IMG/VR virus record: IMGVR_UViG_3300042691_027661
Span: 1 to 38,101 of that record
Direction: 5' to 3' (one strand)
DNA length: 38,101 nt
Origin: a virus
The translations under genes and the position numbers were made by a program. The notes below the pieces were generated by a model, which was not told where the DNA came from, made no database searches, and was given only the letters and a program-made list of their open reading frames with translations. Positions 23,571 through 31,676 of the stretch are shown here, piece after piece. The number at the start of each line of letters is the position of its first letter. Positions within the stretch are counted from its first letter, which is position 1.

Positions 23571-25751
23571 TCAAGGCATGGTTGACGGTATTCCCGGATT
23601 GGCCGGTGCCGGCAACGCGCCAGCGATGGCCGGATTGCCGGCAGGTGCTGGCAGACCGGGGATGGTGGGTTGTGGTTGGGCCAGGGCTGACCTGAACTTG
23701 ACCAACTGCCGAGCCCCCTGCGGCACGTCCACCGTGCGCAGGATCGCAGAAATCAGCGGGGCCATGTTCACCTCAGCCCCGATACGGTCGCCACGCTCCT
23801 TCAGATCGAAGGCCTTGGTCAGGGCATCCATGGCATCATTGATGGAGCTGGCCGCCTGCGCCCGGGCGGCGCGTTTGCTGCCGGCCGCGTTCACGGTGAT
23901 GGACAGCGTGCGCAACAGGTCATCACGGGTTGGGGCCGGTGGCCAGAACGCCGCCTGCCCGATCAGCCAGCGCACGGTCTTCTCTGGCAACAACACATTG
24001 GCCATGGACAGGGCTGCCTCAAAGATCCGCTTCCAAGCCGTGGCCATGGCCAGGGCATGCCGGCCATCGTTGGCCTGGCTGTTGTCGTTGGCGATCTGCG
24101 CCTCGGTGGCGAACCGGGCGGTGTTCACCACGCCCAGCTCCGACAGGCTCATGCCCATCACCAGTTCCAGCAGTCGGAACAGTTGTTCCAGGTCGTATTT
24201 CGCCGGGTTCCAGTCATCCGATGCGATTTCCCGCATCGCCTCCTTGATGCCTGCCGGGTCCTTGACCTCGATGGCATCATGGGGCCGGGCACCCATCAGC
24301 TTTTCCAGCTCGCCCGGATCCATGGATCCCTTCTTGTACAGATACCGCTTCATCGAAGCCCACAGCGACTCCTGCCCATCGGTCAGCTTCTGGTTGATGG
24401 CATCGTTGATCTTGCGGATGAATGACACGTCCGACCGCGGCACCATGGCCCCATCGAAATCGTTGGCCGACACCCCCACATATGGGTGTCCCCAGGCCGG
24501 CATCACGTCGGGGACCTCATCCACCAGCAGCCGATCCAACCCCTCGATGAAGATGACATGCCGATGGGTCAGGCGGTCATACCGGTCCCACACAATGATC
24601 TTGCCGCGTTGGATCCGGTCCTCATAGGTGCTGGCATCCGGATCCGCGGCTTCCGCCTGGTCGCGGATGCTGCGTCCGGTCGTGTCGCGCTCGTTGTCGC
24701 TGGCCTTGGCCATGATCTGGTCGCGTTCAGCCGGCGTCAGCCCGAACTGGGCAGTGGCCAGGTCGATGTGCATGGGCACCTGTTCCTGGACCCAGGCAGC
24801 CCGGTCGATCTGGCTGAACGGCACCGACCAATCCCAGCGCAGGTTTTCCGGCCGCAGCAGATCCAGGATCGGGCCTTCCCATACGTCCGGCTCCGGCAGC
24901 AGTTCCCGCTGGGGAACCTCTCCCTTCGGCATGGCGGCCAGGCCGTCCCATTGGTCCATCCTCAGCCGTGGATCGCTCGATATGCCCATGGACACCCGCT
25001 GCGCCCGTTTCCGGGCGTAGTCGGTCAGTTGCATCAGCTCGGTGTATTGGTCGTCCTGATCGCTGAAGATGCCGGCCGCATACTCAGCCGACCGCAGGGC
25101 CAACAGGGCCAGTTGATCCTCGCTGGTCCGGCGCATCGACCCGGTGGCGGTGCGCTTCCAGTCCTGTCCCCATTGGATCTTGAAGATCGACAGGCCCACG
25201 GTGAACATCCCCAGCGCGGCCGGGATCGACAGTTCCGTCAGCCCCATCTCCTTGCCCAGCTTCGCCCCCAGGCACTCGGACGACTCCGCGATCCGTTCCT
25301 TGGCCTCGACTTCCAACAGGAAATCAGCCTCGGCCTTATCGGCAGCCTGGATCAGTTCCCTCGCATCGGTGTACCCCGCCATCACCTGTCGTGTGGATGC
25401 GTTCCGGATGGCATCCTTGCGCACCACATCCACCGACCCCGGCGAGCGTTCCGACTGCACCGACAGATCCGTTTCGGTCGGGATGATCTTGGCCAGCTTG
25501 GTCTGGATCATCCGCCCGGCCAGGTTCACCCCCAAGGTGTTGGGGGCATCCTCATAGAACAGGGTGGTATGCAGATACTTCCGGTCGCTCTCCCAGCGGT
25601 TCCAGGCGGTCTGCATCCACGCCGGCACCCGCGCCTCGGCCAGCCATCTCTTGATCGACTGCCGCACATGCTCCGGACCTTCGCGGACCTCGTTCTTCGG
25701 GGATGCCGTGGCCACCATGTCCGTCGCAGGATCAGGGGGTTCCATGCTCAT
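23571..25751 (-). CDS. Portal protein
   Basis: 726 aa from ATG 25751, overlapping the upstream TGA (ATGA); the 76-codon extension upstream is a Gly-rich shadow of the membrane-protein gene and was rejected. Length is close to P22 gp1 (725 aa). Motifs consistent with a podoviral portal include SDRKYLHTTLFYEDAPNT near the N-terminus, RPENLRWDWSVP, and HPYVGVSANDFDG with a SDVSFIRKINDAINQKL helix. The C-terminal tail is Pro/Ala-rich (LPAPAGNPAIAG). The portal forms the dodecameric ring at one capsid vertex, docking terminase and the adaptor. Confidence 0.85.
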   Translation of the reverse strand: MSMEPPDPATDMVATASPKNEVREGPEHVRQSIKRWLAEARVPAWMQTAWNRWESDRKYLHTTLFYEDAPNTLGVNLAGRMIQTKLAKIIPTETDLSVQSERSPGSVDVVRKDAIRNASTRQVMAGYTDARELIQAADKAEADFLLEVEAKERIAESSECLGAKLGKEMGLTELSIPAALGMFTVGLSIFKIQWGQDWKRTATGSMRRTSEDQLALLALRSAEYAAGIFSDQDDQYTELMQLTDYARKRAQRVSMGISSDPRLRMDQWDGLAAMPKGEVPQRELLPEPDVWEGPILDLLRPENLRWDWSVPFSQIDRAAWVQEQVPMHIDLATAQFGLTPAERDQIMAKASDNERDTTGRSIRDQAEAADPDASTYEDRIQRGKIIVWDRYDRLTHRHVIFIEGLDRLLVDEVPDVMPAWGHPYVGVSANDFDGAMVPRSDVSFIRKINDAINQKLTDGQESLWASMKRYLYKKGSMDPGELEKLMGARPHDAIEVKDPAGIKEAMREIASDDWNPAKYDLEQLFRLLELVMGMSLSELGVVNTARFATEAQIANDNSQANDGRHALAMATAWKRIFEAALSMANVLLPEKTVRWLIGQAAFWPPAPTRDDLLRTLSITVNAAGSKRAARAQAASSINDAMDALTKAFDLKERGDRIGAEVNMAPLISAILRTVDVPQGARQLVKFRSALAQPQPTIPGLPAPAGNPAIAGALPAPANPGIPSTMP

Positions 25752-26191
25752 CCCTTCTTCGTCCGACGCTTCACGAACCTGGCGAACGCTGGCTGATCTG
25801 CCGTCTTGCGGGCGATGGCCCGTTTGACCGGTTCCGCCGTCTCCGGCGGCAATGCCTCCACCGCATCGACCACCGACCCCATGGCGTCCTTGGCCCGGCG
25901 CAGGGCCAGGGCCGCCGCACCGGCAGCCGGGATGCCCAGCACCGACGCGATCCCCAGCCCGATCTCCAGCCAGGACCATCCGCTCATGCCGGTGGGCGTC
26001 AGCCAGGGCTTGGACGGAATCGGACCCAGGCCTGGGTTGTGCCGCAACCCTCCCTGGCCATCGCTGACCGATTCCCCCATGGGAGCGGTCGGCACCGGCT
26101 TGTCGGTGCCATTGACCACCACCACCTCGCGGGGCGGGCAGGTCGATCCCAAAAACAGGATGCAGATCGCCAAAAGCACCAGGCGTCCCAT
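25748..26191 (-). CDS. Membrane-associated protein with lipobox-like N-terminus (possible spanin or lysis protein)
   Basis: 147 aa; the start lies 2 nt after the stop of the 115-aa membrane protein. The N-terminus is a signal-like helix MGRLVLLAICILFLGSTC; the Cys at 18 could be lipidated, although Thr at -1 is atypical for a lipobox. A second hydrophobic segment is WLEIGLGIASVLGIPAAGAAALAL (about 73-96), followed by a basic C-terminal tail (FVKRRTKKG). Pairing with the preceding small membrane protein suggests a lysis cassette (holin/spanin), but no endolysin is in the window, so this is tentative. Confidence 0.6.
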   Translation of the reverse strand: MGRLVLLAICILFLGSTCPPREVVVVNGTDKPVPTAPMGESVSDGQGGLRHNPGLGPIPSKPWLTPTGMSGWSWLEIGLGIASVLGIPAAGAAALALRRAKDAMGSVVDAVEALPPETAEPVKRAIARKTADQPAFARFVKRRTKKG

Positions 26192-26193
26192 GC

Positions 26194-26541
26194 TCAGGCC
26201 CTCGCCCGTTTCATCAGCGCCTCGGTATCAATCTGGGCCGCCGGATGGGCCGGATGCTCGTGGTCATCATCCGACCTCAGCGGGCAGCAGCGGATCGCCT
26301 TCACCAGGGCATGCAGGGTCGTGGCAAACTCCCGATTGGTCGACGTGGCATCACACAGCGCCTTCGTCATCCGCTCGCTGTTTTCACGGATCGCCTGGGC
26401 AAAGTCCTTGGAATCCGTCACCCGTTCGGCCTGGATCTTGGCCTGCGCCTTGGCGATGTCGCAGACCTTTTTCCACAGGGCCACGATCGCCAGAGTCATA
26501 GCTCCGGCGATCGGACCCCCGATGGTCAGCAGTTCATTCAT
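26194..26541 (-). CDS. Small membrane protein, holin-like, 115 aa
   Basis: The probable start is ATG 26541 (MNELLTIGGPIAGAM); the longer frame overlaps the upstream gene and begins with a Cys/Pro-rich shadow. The Shine-Dalgarno is weak. One transmembrane segment covers about residues 5-23, followed by a cytoplasmic-type charged helix with a Lys/Ala/Gln repeat and a CC pair, ending in a His/Pro-rich and basic tail. A short N-terminal membrane anchor plus coiled coil fits a type III-like holin or an inner-membrane spanin partner. The call rests on topology only. Confidence 0.6.
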   Translation of the reverse strand: MNELLTIGGPIAGAMTLAIVALWKKVCDIAKAQAKIQAERVTDSKDFAQAIRENSERMTKALCDATSTNREFATTLHALVKAIRCCPLRSDDDHEHPAHPAAQIDTEALMKRARA

Positions 26542-26572
26542 GTCGCGTTTTCGTCCCAGATCCGACCAGGGT

Positions 26573-27205
26573 TTATGCGTCGGCCAGGTCGGTAGGCACG
26601 GCATAGACGATCCGCACCCGCACACTGCCCACGGTCAGGGCCGTATCACCGGCCCCACCACCTGTGGCGCAGGCGCACACGTCGATGGCCTCCTGGCTGG
26701 CCAGTACGGCATGGGTGGGGATGGTGCTGATCTTTGCGTTCTTGGTCAGTGCCGAAGTTTTGCCGTATTTGTCGGGGTCGCTGGCGTTCGGACCCAGGCC
26801 AACCTTGACCGTGGTGCTGCCACCGGTCAAAGCGGACTGGACATTGGCCTGCACCGCCAAAATCACAGCCCCGGCCGGTATGGGCGTGGTCATTGCCTTG
26901 TAGAGAGCGGCGTTTCCTGCGAACGAAATCGTCTCATCAATGACTTTGATCTGTAATCCTTCGGTGGCCACGGCACCGAAGCATTGCGCCACGGCTGGAG
27001 CTGCTGCTCCAACCGCAGACACCGTTGCCGTTCCCAGGACCGGAAACGTGGTGGCCACCCCAGCGGCGGTGATTCGCATCCGCTCGACGTCATTGGTCTT
27101 CATGACCAGGGGGTATTCGTTCTCCGTACCGATGTTGACCACATCGATATCATCGGGTTGGCAGGGCCGTACTGGGGCGACGCCCATGGCAGGGTCAGCG
27201 GACAT
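26573..27205 (-). CDS. Structural protein with fibre-like ERMRI motif, 210 aa
   Basis: ATG 27205 is chosen because AAGGAG lies 7-8 nt upstream and it starts 1 nt after the preceding stop; the 19-codon extension has no ribosome site. NDVERMRITAAG at about residue 37 is the pattern that in tail fibres and spikes (ERMRI-x-x-x-G) introduces repeated beta segments. The following Ala/Val-rich half contains IPAGAVILAVQANVQ and TVKVGLGPNASDPDKYG, typical beta-sandwich strands. Likely virion fibre or decoration protein. Confidence 0.65.
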   Translation of the reverse strand: MSADPAMGVAPVRPCQPDDIDVVNIGTENEYPLVMKTNDVERMRITAAGVATTFPVLGTATVSAVGAAAPAVAQCFGAVATEGLQIKVIDETISFAGNAALYKAMTTPIPAGAVILAVQANVQSALTGGSTTVKVGLGPNASDPDKYGKTSALTKNAKISTIPTHAVLASQEAIDVCACATGGGAGDTALTVGSVRVRIVYAVPTDLADA

Positions 27206-27206
27206 G

Positions 27207-27404
27207 TCAGTCTCCTTTCGGGAGTTGGGTTGGTTTTTCGTTCTCGGCGGTGGATTTCTCAAGAAGGGCTTGATCCAGAACGGCCAGCAGTTGATTCATT
27301 TCCTTACAAGAAGCTGATTTCACACATCCATTTCCCAGGCGTTGCGCCAGCTCATCAAACCACTGTGCAACCTGAGATGTCAGTTTATGGGGTTGGGTTG
27401 TCAC
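27207..27404 (-). CDS. Small hypothetical protein, 65 aa, GTG start
   Basis: GTG at 27404 is preceded by AAGGA 8-9 nt upstream, which overlaps the end of the previous gene. Helical and mixed charge with two Cys (NGCVKSASC) in the centre and a Lys/Glu-rich C-terminus. No family recognised. The gene lies between fibre-type genes and shares their strand and spacing, so it may be a fibre assembly chaperone; this is inference. Confidence 0.55.
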   Translation of the reverse strand: MTTQPHKLTSQVAQWFDELAQRLGNGCVKSASCKEMNQLLAVLDQALLEKSTAENEKPTQLPKGD

Positions 27405-27406
27405 GT

Positions 27407-27691
27407 TTATTGTTCCTTGTTCTTGATCTGACGCTTGGCGAGTTTGCGGAGTACGGCGAGGGCATCGGCGACCTTGATTTCGTCGATGACTTCATTCTTG
27501 ATTTCGGCGTTGAGCGGCACGACCAGATGCTTGCGGGTGGCGTCGCCGCAGGGTTGGCCGGTGGCGGTGACCGGGACGAGATTGTAGTAGAGGTCCAGAC
27601 GGTCCAGGCCGTCTTTGAGCCGGTACTCGACGCGGTCGAGGTCCAGGCGGGATTCGGCAGGTGTTGCTGATTGGATTGGGTCGTCGATCAT
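27407..27691 (-). CDS. Small hypothetical protein, 94 aa
   Basis: Begins at ATG 27691 after the fibre-like gene and ends 2 nt before the GTG of the 65-aa gene. Contains DLDRVEYRLKDGLDRLDLYYNLV and a VIDEIKVADALAVLRKLAKRQ helix with a basic terminus. Mostly alpha with one possible strand. No family recognised. Likely tail-fibre accessory from its position. Confidence 0.6.
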   Translation of the reverse strand: MIDDPIQSATPAESRLDLDRVEYRLKDGLDRLDLYYNLVPVTATGQPCGDATRKHLVVPLNAEIKNEVIDEIKVADALAVLRKLAKRQIKNKEQ

Positions 27692-27699
27692 GGTGTGCC

Positions 27700-28596
27700 T
27701 CAGGTGGCAATAAAGCCGTGGGTACGCTGCATCGCCAGGACCGTGTTCAGCTTCGACTTTAGCGCGTTGACCAATGCGATTGCTGTAGCCAGATCAGAGG
27801 CGTCAGCGGTTGATTCATCAGCAATGGCGGCTTGCTGCTTTTTGAGTACCTGGGTTCCGTCGATTTTGATGACGCCGCTGCATTTCAGGTCGCCACCGGC
27901 GAAGATGGACTTTTCCGCGGCGATGCCGCCTTCGGTGACGATGGAGCCGGTGTCTTTGTCGGTGGCGTCGGTGGTATCTCCGTTGAAGATCTTTTTCGCA
28001 AACGCCCCACCACCAGCCGTATTGATCGAGGCGCTGGTGTCAGTTGGACCGGTGGCGTCGGTGGTATTGTCGCACTTGATGATACCAGTGTTGTGAATCG
28101 CGCCAGTGATTCGTAGTTCCTCAGTACCGCCGGGGTCTGCTCCTATCCGTATGCCTCCAACAACAATAGACGCCATTTCCCAATCCGCGCTTCCCGCATT
28201 TGGCTGCAAAAATTTTATATTTCGGTTTACTAATATTTCCGTTCCATTACCGCTGAATGACCCGCCTGCTACGCTTGCCGGGTTTACACCCAAGGCAATG
28301 TCGCGGTCCGATAGGCCGAGCCTCAAGGCAGAATAATTGCCATATCCAAACTCAGCCCATTTTAGCATATCTCCCTGTGTTGACGATGTAAGTGCGTGAG
28401 ACGTGTATACTGTCACTGAACCGAGCTTTATTGCCCCTCCCGCCCGCAGCAGTTCCGACCCAGTCGGGTCCGTCCCGATTACCAGGCTGCCCATCTGAAA
28501 CGCCTGTGACGTTCCGAGCCATAGCGGGTTTATTTTTGCCGACCCGTCCGCTATCGGCACCCGCCCTGCTCCTGGGGTTACTGATGCGGCAGTCAT
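27700..28596 (-). CDS. Tail fibre / appendage-like protein, 298 aa
   Basis: ATG 28596 overlaps the upstream stop (ATGA). The centre holds repeated short units of the type TSASINTAGGGAFAKKIFNGD and GSIVTEGGIAAEKSIFAGGDL, the repeated G-G-x-x-x-x-K-x-x-x-x-G-G-D pattern seen in trimeric phage fibres and spikes, followed by a C-terminal helix (ADASDLATAIALVNALKSKL) suitable as a trimerising coiled coil or chaperone-like tail. The segment at 28130-28420 is clearly more AT-rich than its flanks, as expected for swapped receptor-binding modules. Role: host recognition. Confidence 0.7.
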   Translation of the reverse strand: MTAASVTPGAGRVPIADGSAKINPLWLGTSQAFQMGSLVIGTDPTGSELLRAGGAIKLGSVTVYTSHALTSSTQGDMLKWAEFGYGNYSALRLGLSDRDIALGVNPASVAGGSFSGNGTEILVNRNIKFLQPNAGSADWEMASIVVGGIRIGADPGGTEELRITGAIHNTGIIKCDNTTDATGPTDTSASINTAGGGAFAKKIFNGDTTDATDKDTGSIVTEGGIAAEKSIFAGGDLKCSGVIKIDGTQVLKKQQAAIADESTADASDLATAIALVNALKSKLNTVLAMQRTHGFIAT

Positions 28597-28958
28597 GCTG
28601 CCTCTACGTATTGTGGGGTATCCACGTCTATATCTATGACCACAGTTCCGTTGTCGATGTCAACTACGACACGTCGCAAATCTGGATATTGCCTGTGATC
28701 ATCACTCCCCAGGCCCAGTAGACCTCCGTGCTGGTGTTCGTGCGACGTTTCCGCGAACCGGGCCACGGCCCGCATCATGGTCAGGTACTGCGGATGATCG
28801 TCTTGATCGAGACCCACCAGCCCCGAGTGCTCCAGCTCCTCAGGCGTCCAGCCGGCCAAGGCCTGCGCGATCAGCTCAGCCATGGCGACGATCAAACCGG
28901 GATGAGGATCCGCCTCGGTCCTGTGCTCTGCGATAACACGAGATAGCGGTCCCGGCAT
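28593..28958 (-). CDS. Virion protein with two DDHxQY motifs, 121 aa
   Basis: Starts at ATG 28958. Two copies of a known phage fibre sequence element are present: HSGLVGLDQDDHPQYL at about residues 44-59 and HGGLLGLGSDDHRQYP at about 76-91, with a shared G-L-x-G-L-x-x-D-D-H-x-Q-Y core. This element is common in tail fibre and head-fibre proteins. The N-terminus is helical. It is coupled to the following fibre gene, so it may attach that fibre to the particle. Confidence 0.7.
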   Translation of the reverse strand: MPGPLSRVIAEHRTEADPHPGLIVAMAELIAQALAGWTPEELEHSGLVGLDQDDHPQYLTMMRAVARFAETSHEHQHGGLLGLGSDDHRQYPDLRRVVVDIDNGTVVIDIDVDTPQYVEAA

Positions 28959-28967
28959 CCCCCCAGG

Positions 28968-29189
28968 CTACGCATCCTCCTTTCGCTTGGCAATGTCCTT
29001 TGATGACCCTTTATGTCCCTTTATGGCCCCGATCACGTCCAGATAGGCCACCCGATGCACCCGACTGCCCGGCAGTTGGTAGCTGGGCAGCGTCCCCTTT
29101 GCGATCCACTTGCGTACCGTTTTGGCAGACACGTCCAGCATTTCCGCCACGCTCTTGGCGTCCAGGAATCGTTCTGTTTTGTCGATCAT
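28968..29189 (-). CDS. MerR/excisionase-like helix-turn-helix protein, 73 aa
   Basis: The start at ATG 29189 overlaps the upstream TGA and has GGAAGG 7 nt upstream; the ATG two codons earlier would leave only 1 nt spacing. FLDAKSVAEMLDVSAKTVRKWIAKGTLPSYQLPGSRVHRV follows the excisionase/AlpA HTH pattern: an AKSVAEML helix, the recognition helix AKTVRKWI, then the G-x-L-P wing and an Arg-His-Arg strand. Such proteins act as excision factors or transcription regulators. It lies inside the late gene cluster, well away from the integrase, which is unusual for Xis. Confidence 0.8.
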   Translation of the reverse strand: MIDKTERFLDAKSVAEMLDVSAKTVRKWIAKGTLPSYQLPGSRVHRVAYLDVIGAIKGHKGSSKDIAKRKEDA

Positions 29190-29578
29190 CGGCATGCCTT
29201 CCGCAAGATCCGGCCGTCGCCAGGCGTGTTTGGTTTTATGTCAAAAACCGGTTTATTATTTGGCATGCCTTCAATCGCATCCAGTGCATCCAGCATGACA
29301 TGATCCATTTTCTGCGCTTCTCGTATCGTCTTCACCCCCATGGCCACGATTCTTTCGGCCAGCGTCCTTCGACTCAATTTGGTAACGTTTTTATTTTCTA
29401 TGATGCGTTTCTCCCCTGTTGCCAACGCCCCATCCTTTTTATTTAGCAATCTCATATACATTCTTTTCAGGGATTCATGTTCATTATTCAGCATGATCAG
29501 TTGTTGTTTCAGGCTTTGGTTTTCGAGTCTAGACCCGTCCAGCATGCAATGGATTTCCTGGTTGCTGAAGTCGCTCAT
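29186..29578 (-). CDS. Coiled-coil hypothetical protein, 130 aa
   Basis: ATG 29578 overlaps the large terminase stop (ATGA). Residues about 20-55 form a coiled coil (SLKQQLIMLNNEHESLKRMYMRLL), followed by a basic helix (LSRRTLAERIVAMGVKTIREAQKM) and a Pro/Gly/Asn end. Base composition is lower in GC than the terminase gene. No family recognised. Its coupling to both terminase and the HTH gene may indicate a packaging or regulatory accessory role. Confidence 0.65.
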   Translation of the reverse strand: MSDFSNQEIHCMLDGSRLENQSLKQQLIMLNNEHESLKRMYMRLLNKKDGALATGEKRIIENKNVTKLSRRTLAERIVAMGVKTIREAQKMDHVMLDALDAIEGMPNNKPVFDIKPNTPGDGRILRKACR

Positions 29579-30918
29579 CTGCCCCTCCACATCAGTTTTG
29601 GTCCTGCATCCACGGTGATGGTCTTCGGCCTGGGCCGATCCGCTGCCGACCGTGGCGTCAGTTCCGGCGGTTGCGTCGGCCGCTCATTGCTCGACATGAT
29701 CCGGTCGAACTCCCGAAATAGCACCCCACCGGCATCCACCAGGTCATCCGGTTTCCCATCTTCCCCGGTGAAGATCATCATCTGATCCCGCAAATCCGGC
29801 CAAAAGGAGGCTCCTTTGGGCACCCACACCAGTCCCTGGTTCACGGCTGCCGCGAAGGCCAGATTCTTGGCTACCTTGTCGTGCATGTGGCTTACCAGCG
29901 ACCAGCACGCCAGCTCACCGCTCTCGCTGTACCACTGCCGCACCAGGGGATCCACGGCCAGTCCGGCCGGCCCACCCTCGCAGCAGATCCGCCACACGTT
30001 GGGATAGGCCTGCCGAGCCTTGATGATCTTCATGGCCACCACGTCTACCATCCATCGGCCATGCTCCAGCCCGATCAGCCAGTACTGACCGTTGGCGGCC
30101 CTGCCGCCGGTAAGTCCCGCAGACTCATCGTTGCGCGTGTTCTCTGTGAAGGCCGTATCCCAGCCCTGGATCAGGTAGTCCAGCGGCGGTTGCACCTTCC
30201 CGAAGTTGATTTTATCCACGTCGAAAATGCCGCCGGTCGGCTGCACGTCCCAGTTGCCCTTCAGCCACGCCTCGACCAGCCACGCCGGCCCAGCCCCGGC
30301 CAGCCGCTTTCGATACTCCGGCGTGTTTAGGTACTTGTTGTCCTCCAGGAATGACGGAATGAAAACCCGCTCGATCCCATGGGCATCGACATTGACCGTG
30401 CCTGGATCCGCGGGGGTGATGTACCTGGCCTTGATCCAGGCATGCCCCGCACCGCCGGGATTGCAGCTCAGGCGGAAAAACACCGGGATCCCGGCCGCCG
30501 ACCGGAGCGCACCATTCAGCAGGTCGATCACGTCCGGCTTGGCATAGTTGCCGGCCTCATCTACCCCGATCCAGGTATATCCATGCCCCTGGTATTGCTC
30601 GGCATCCTTCGTCGTTTCCAGGTAGCGCAGCCGAATCAGCGCCCCGGACGGGAAGTGCCAGGTCTTTTCCTGGACATTTTCCCACGCCCCCAGCCTGGTG
30701 AACAACTGCCTGCACCGCTCGATGATCTCGGCAAGCTGCGGTAGGGTCTTGCGCACCAGCAGCCCCCTGCACGCTTCCCCGTACTGCCGCTCATGGGCAA
30801 TCCAGTCCCCGATCAGGGCATCCGTCTTCCCGCCCCCGCGTGCTCCCCCAAAAGCAACGTCCCCGATGGGGCATGACAGCAAGATGGCCTGACGAGGGAG
30901 CGGGGTCCAGACGGGCAT
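29575..30918 (-). CDS. terL: Terminase large subunit (packaging ATPase/nuclease)
   Basis: 447 aa. Walker A GGARGGGKT at 24-32 and Walker B WIGVDEAG with Asp120-Glu121 form the ATPase. LIQGWDTAFTENTRNDESA (about 225-245) is the first acidic motif of the RNaseH-like nuclease, and further conserved segments follow (YWLIGLEHGRW, CCEGGPAGLAVDP). The enzyme cuts concatemers and pumps DNA through the portal. The upstream 70-aa gene ends 6 nt before the ATG, with only A-rich sequence and no clear Shine-Dalgarno, so initiation probably relies on translational coupling. Confidence 0.92.
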   Translation of the reverse strand: MPVWTPLPRQAILLSCPIGDVAFGGARGGGKTDALIGDWIAHERQYGEACRGLLVRKTLPQLAEIIERCRQLFTRLGAWENVQEKTWHFPSGALIRLRYLETTKDAEQYQGHGYTWIGVDEAGNYAKPDVIDLLNGALRSAAGIPVFFRLSCNPGGAGHAWIKARYITPADPGTVNVDAHGIERVFIPSFLEDNKYLNTPEYRKRLAGAGPAWLVEAWLKGNWDVQPTGGIFDVDKINFGKVQPPLDYLIQGWDTAFTENTRNDESAGLTGGRAANGQYWLIGLEHGRWMVDVVAMKIIKARQAYPNVWRICCEGGPAGLAVDPLVRQWYSESGELACWSLVSHMHDKVAKNLAFAAAVNQGLVWVPKGASFWPDLRDQMMIFTGEDGKPDDLVDAGGVLFREFDRIMSSNERPTQPPELTPRSAADRPRPKTITVDAGPKLMWRGR

Positions 30919-30924
30919 TTTTTT

Positions 30925-31137
30925 TCAATTCATTTTCGGGTCATATGTCATCATGTACTCTCTCAAGACATGCAGCGCCTCTAAAGATGCCTTCACGGCG
31001 CCCTCATCTGGCGCCATTTTTTCTAATGCTGTTATTTCTATAACCAACATATTAATATGTTCTTCCGTTGGTGGCCATTCCAACATCATAAATCCGGCGA
31101 TTGCTCTTGCCATTTTGTGTACCATGTCGTTGCTCAT
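30925..31137 (-). CDS. Small hypothetical protein between small and large terminase, 70 aa
   Basis: ATG 31137 overlaps the small terminase stop (ATGA). The protein is helical, Met-rich and slightly acidic (MLEWPPTEEHINMLVIEITALEKMAPDEG), without Cys or motifs. AT-richer than the neighbours. No family recognised. Its position in the packaging operon suggests an accessory to terminase assembly, but nothing more can be said. Confidence 0.6.
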   Translation of the reverse strand: MSNDMVHKMARAIAGFMMLEWPPTEEHINMLVIEITALEKMAPDEGAVKASLEALHVLREYMMTYDPKMN

Positions 31138-31676
31138 TTGGGATTCTCTTTCTCTTTCTCTTTTTTAGGTTCTTCCTCTTTCTTCCCCCACAGCTTGTCC
31201 CACTCCTCGCGGGTGAGCTTTGCCGGCACCACGACCTCGACCCTGGCCGTCACCTCACCCTCGACTCCGACCTTCCCGGAGTGTTTCATCTTCACCTGCT
31301 CGACCTTCCACCCCATGGTTTCCGACAGGGCCTTGAAGGCATTGACCCTGGACGCATCCGAGAACGGCCGGACAGACGGACCCTCCGGCCCATCCACCAC
31401 CGTCTTTTCCTCTCCCAGGACCACCCTCGTCAGCCACTCCTTCCCCCGCACCAGGGACAGGATCTTGGCTTCCCTGTCCTCGATCTCCTGGCGCATGGCC
31501 TTGATTGCCTCGCGTATCCTCGATTTTTTCAGGTTTGCCCTGGCGATTCTGGCGAGGGTATCATCTTTCCCTGAGTATCCTGCCTCTTTTGCTGCTTGTG
31601 TACCATTTCCGCACCTGACATACGCAGTCACAAAGGCGTCTTCTCGTTTGCTGAGATACCGTCTTGTCTTGGGCAT
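31134..31676 (-). CDS. terS: Terminase small subunit
   Basis: 180 aa. The N-terminus has the typical small-terminase opening: LSKREDAFVTAYVRCGNGTQAAKEAGYS, where F-V-x-x-Y-x-x-x-G-N-x-T-Q-A-A-x-x-A-G-Y-S is the DNA-binding HTH signature, followed by ARANLKKSRIREAIKAM. The C-terminus is a Lys/Glu-rich tail (KEEEPKKEKEKENPK). The ATG overlaps the upstream TAA (TAATG). It recognises the pac or cos site and delivers DNA to the large subunit encoded just downstream. Confidence 0.85.
   Translation of the reverse strand: MPKTRRYLSKREDAFVTAYVRCGNGTQAAKEAGYSGKDDTLARIARANLKKSRIREAIKAMRQEIEDREAKILSLVRGKEWLTRVVLGEEKTVVDGPEGPSVRPFSDASRVNAFKALSETMGWKVEQVKMKHSGKVGVEGEVTARVEVVVPAKLTREEWDKLWGKKEEEPKKEKEKENPK

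Noticed and set aside
25752-25979. 76-codon N-terminal extension of the portal protein
   Set aside because: It is a Gly/Arg/Ala-rich shadow of the membrane-protein gene; the ATGA overlap at 25748-25751 gives the right length for a portal.
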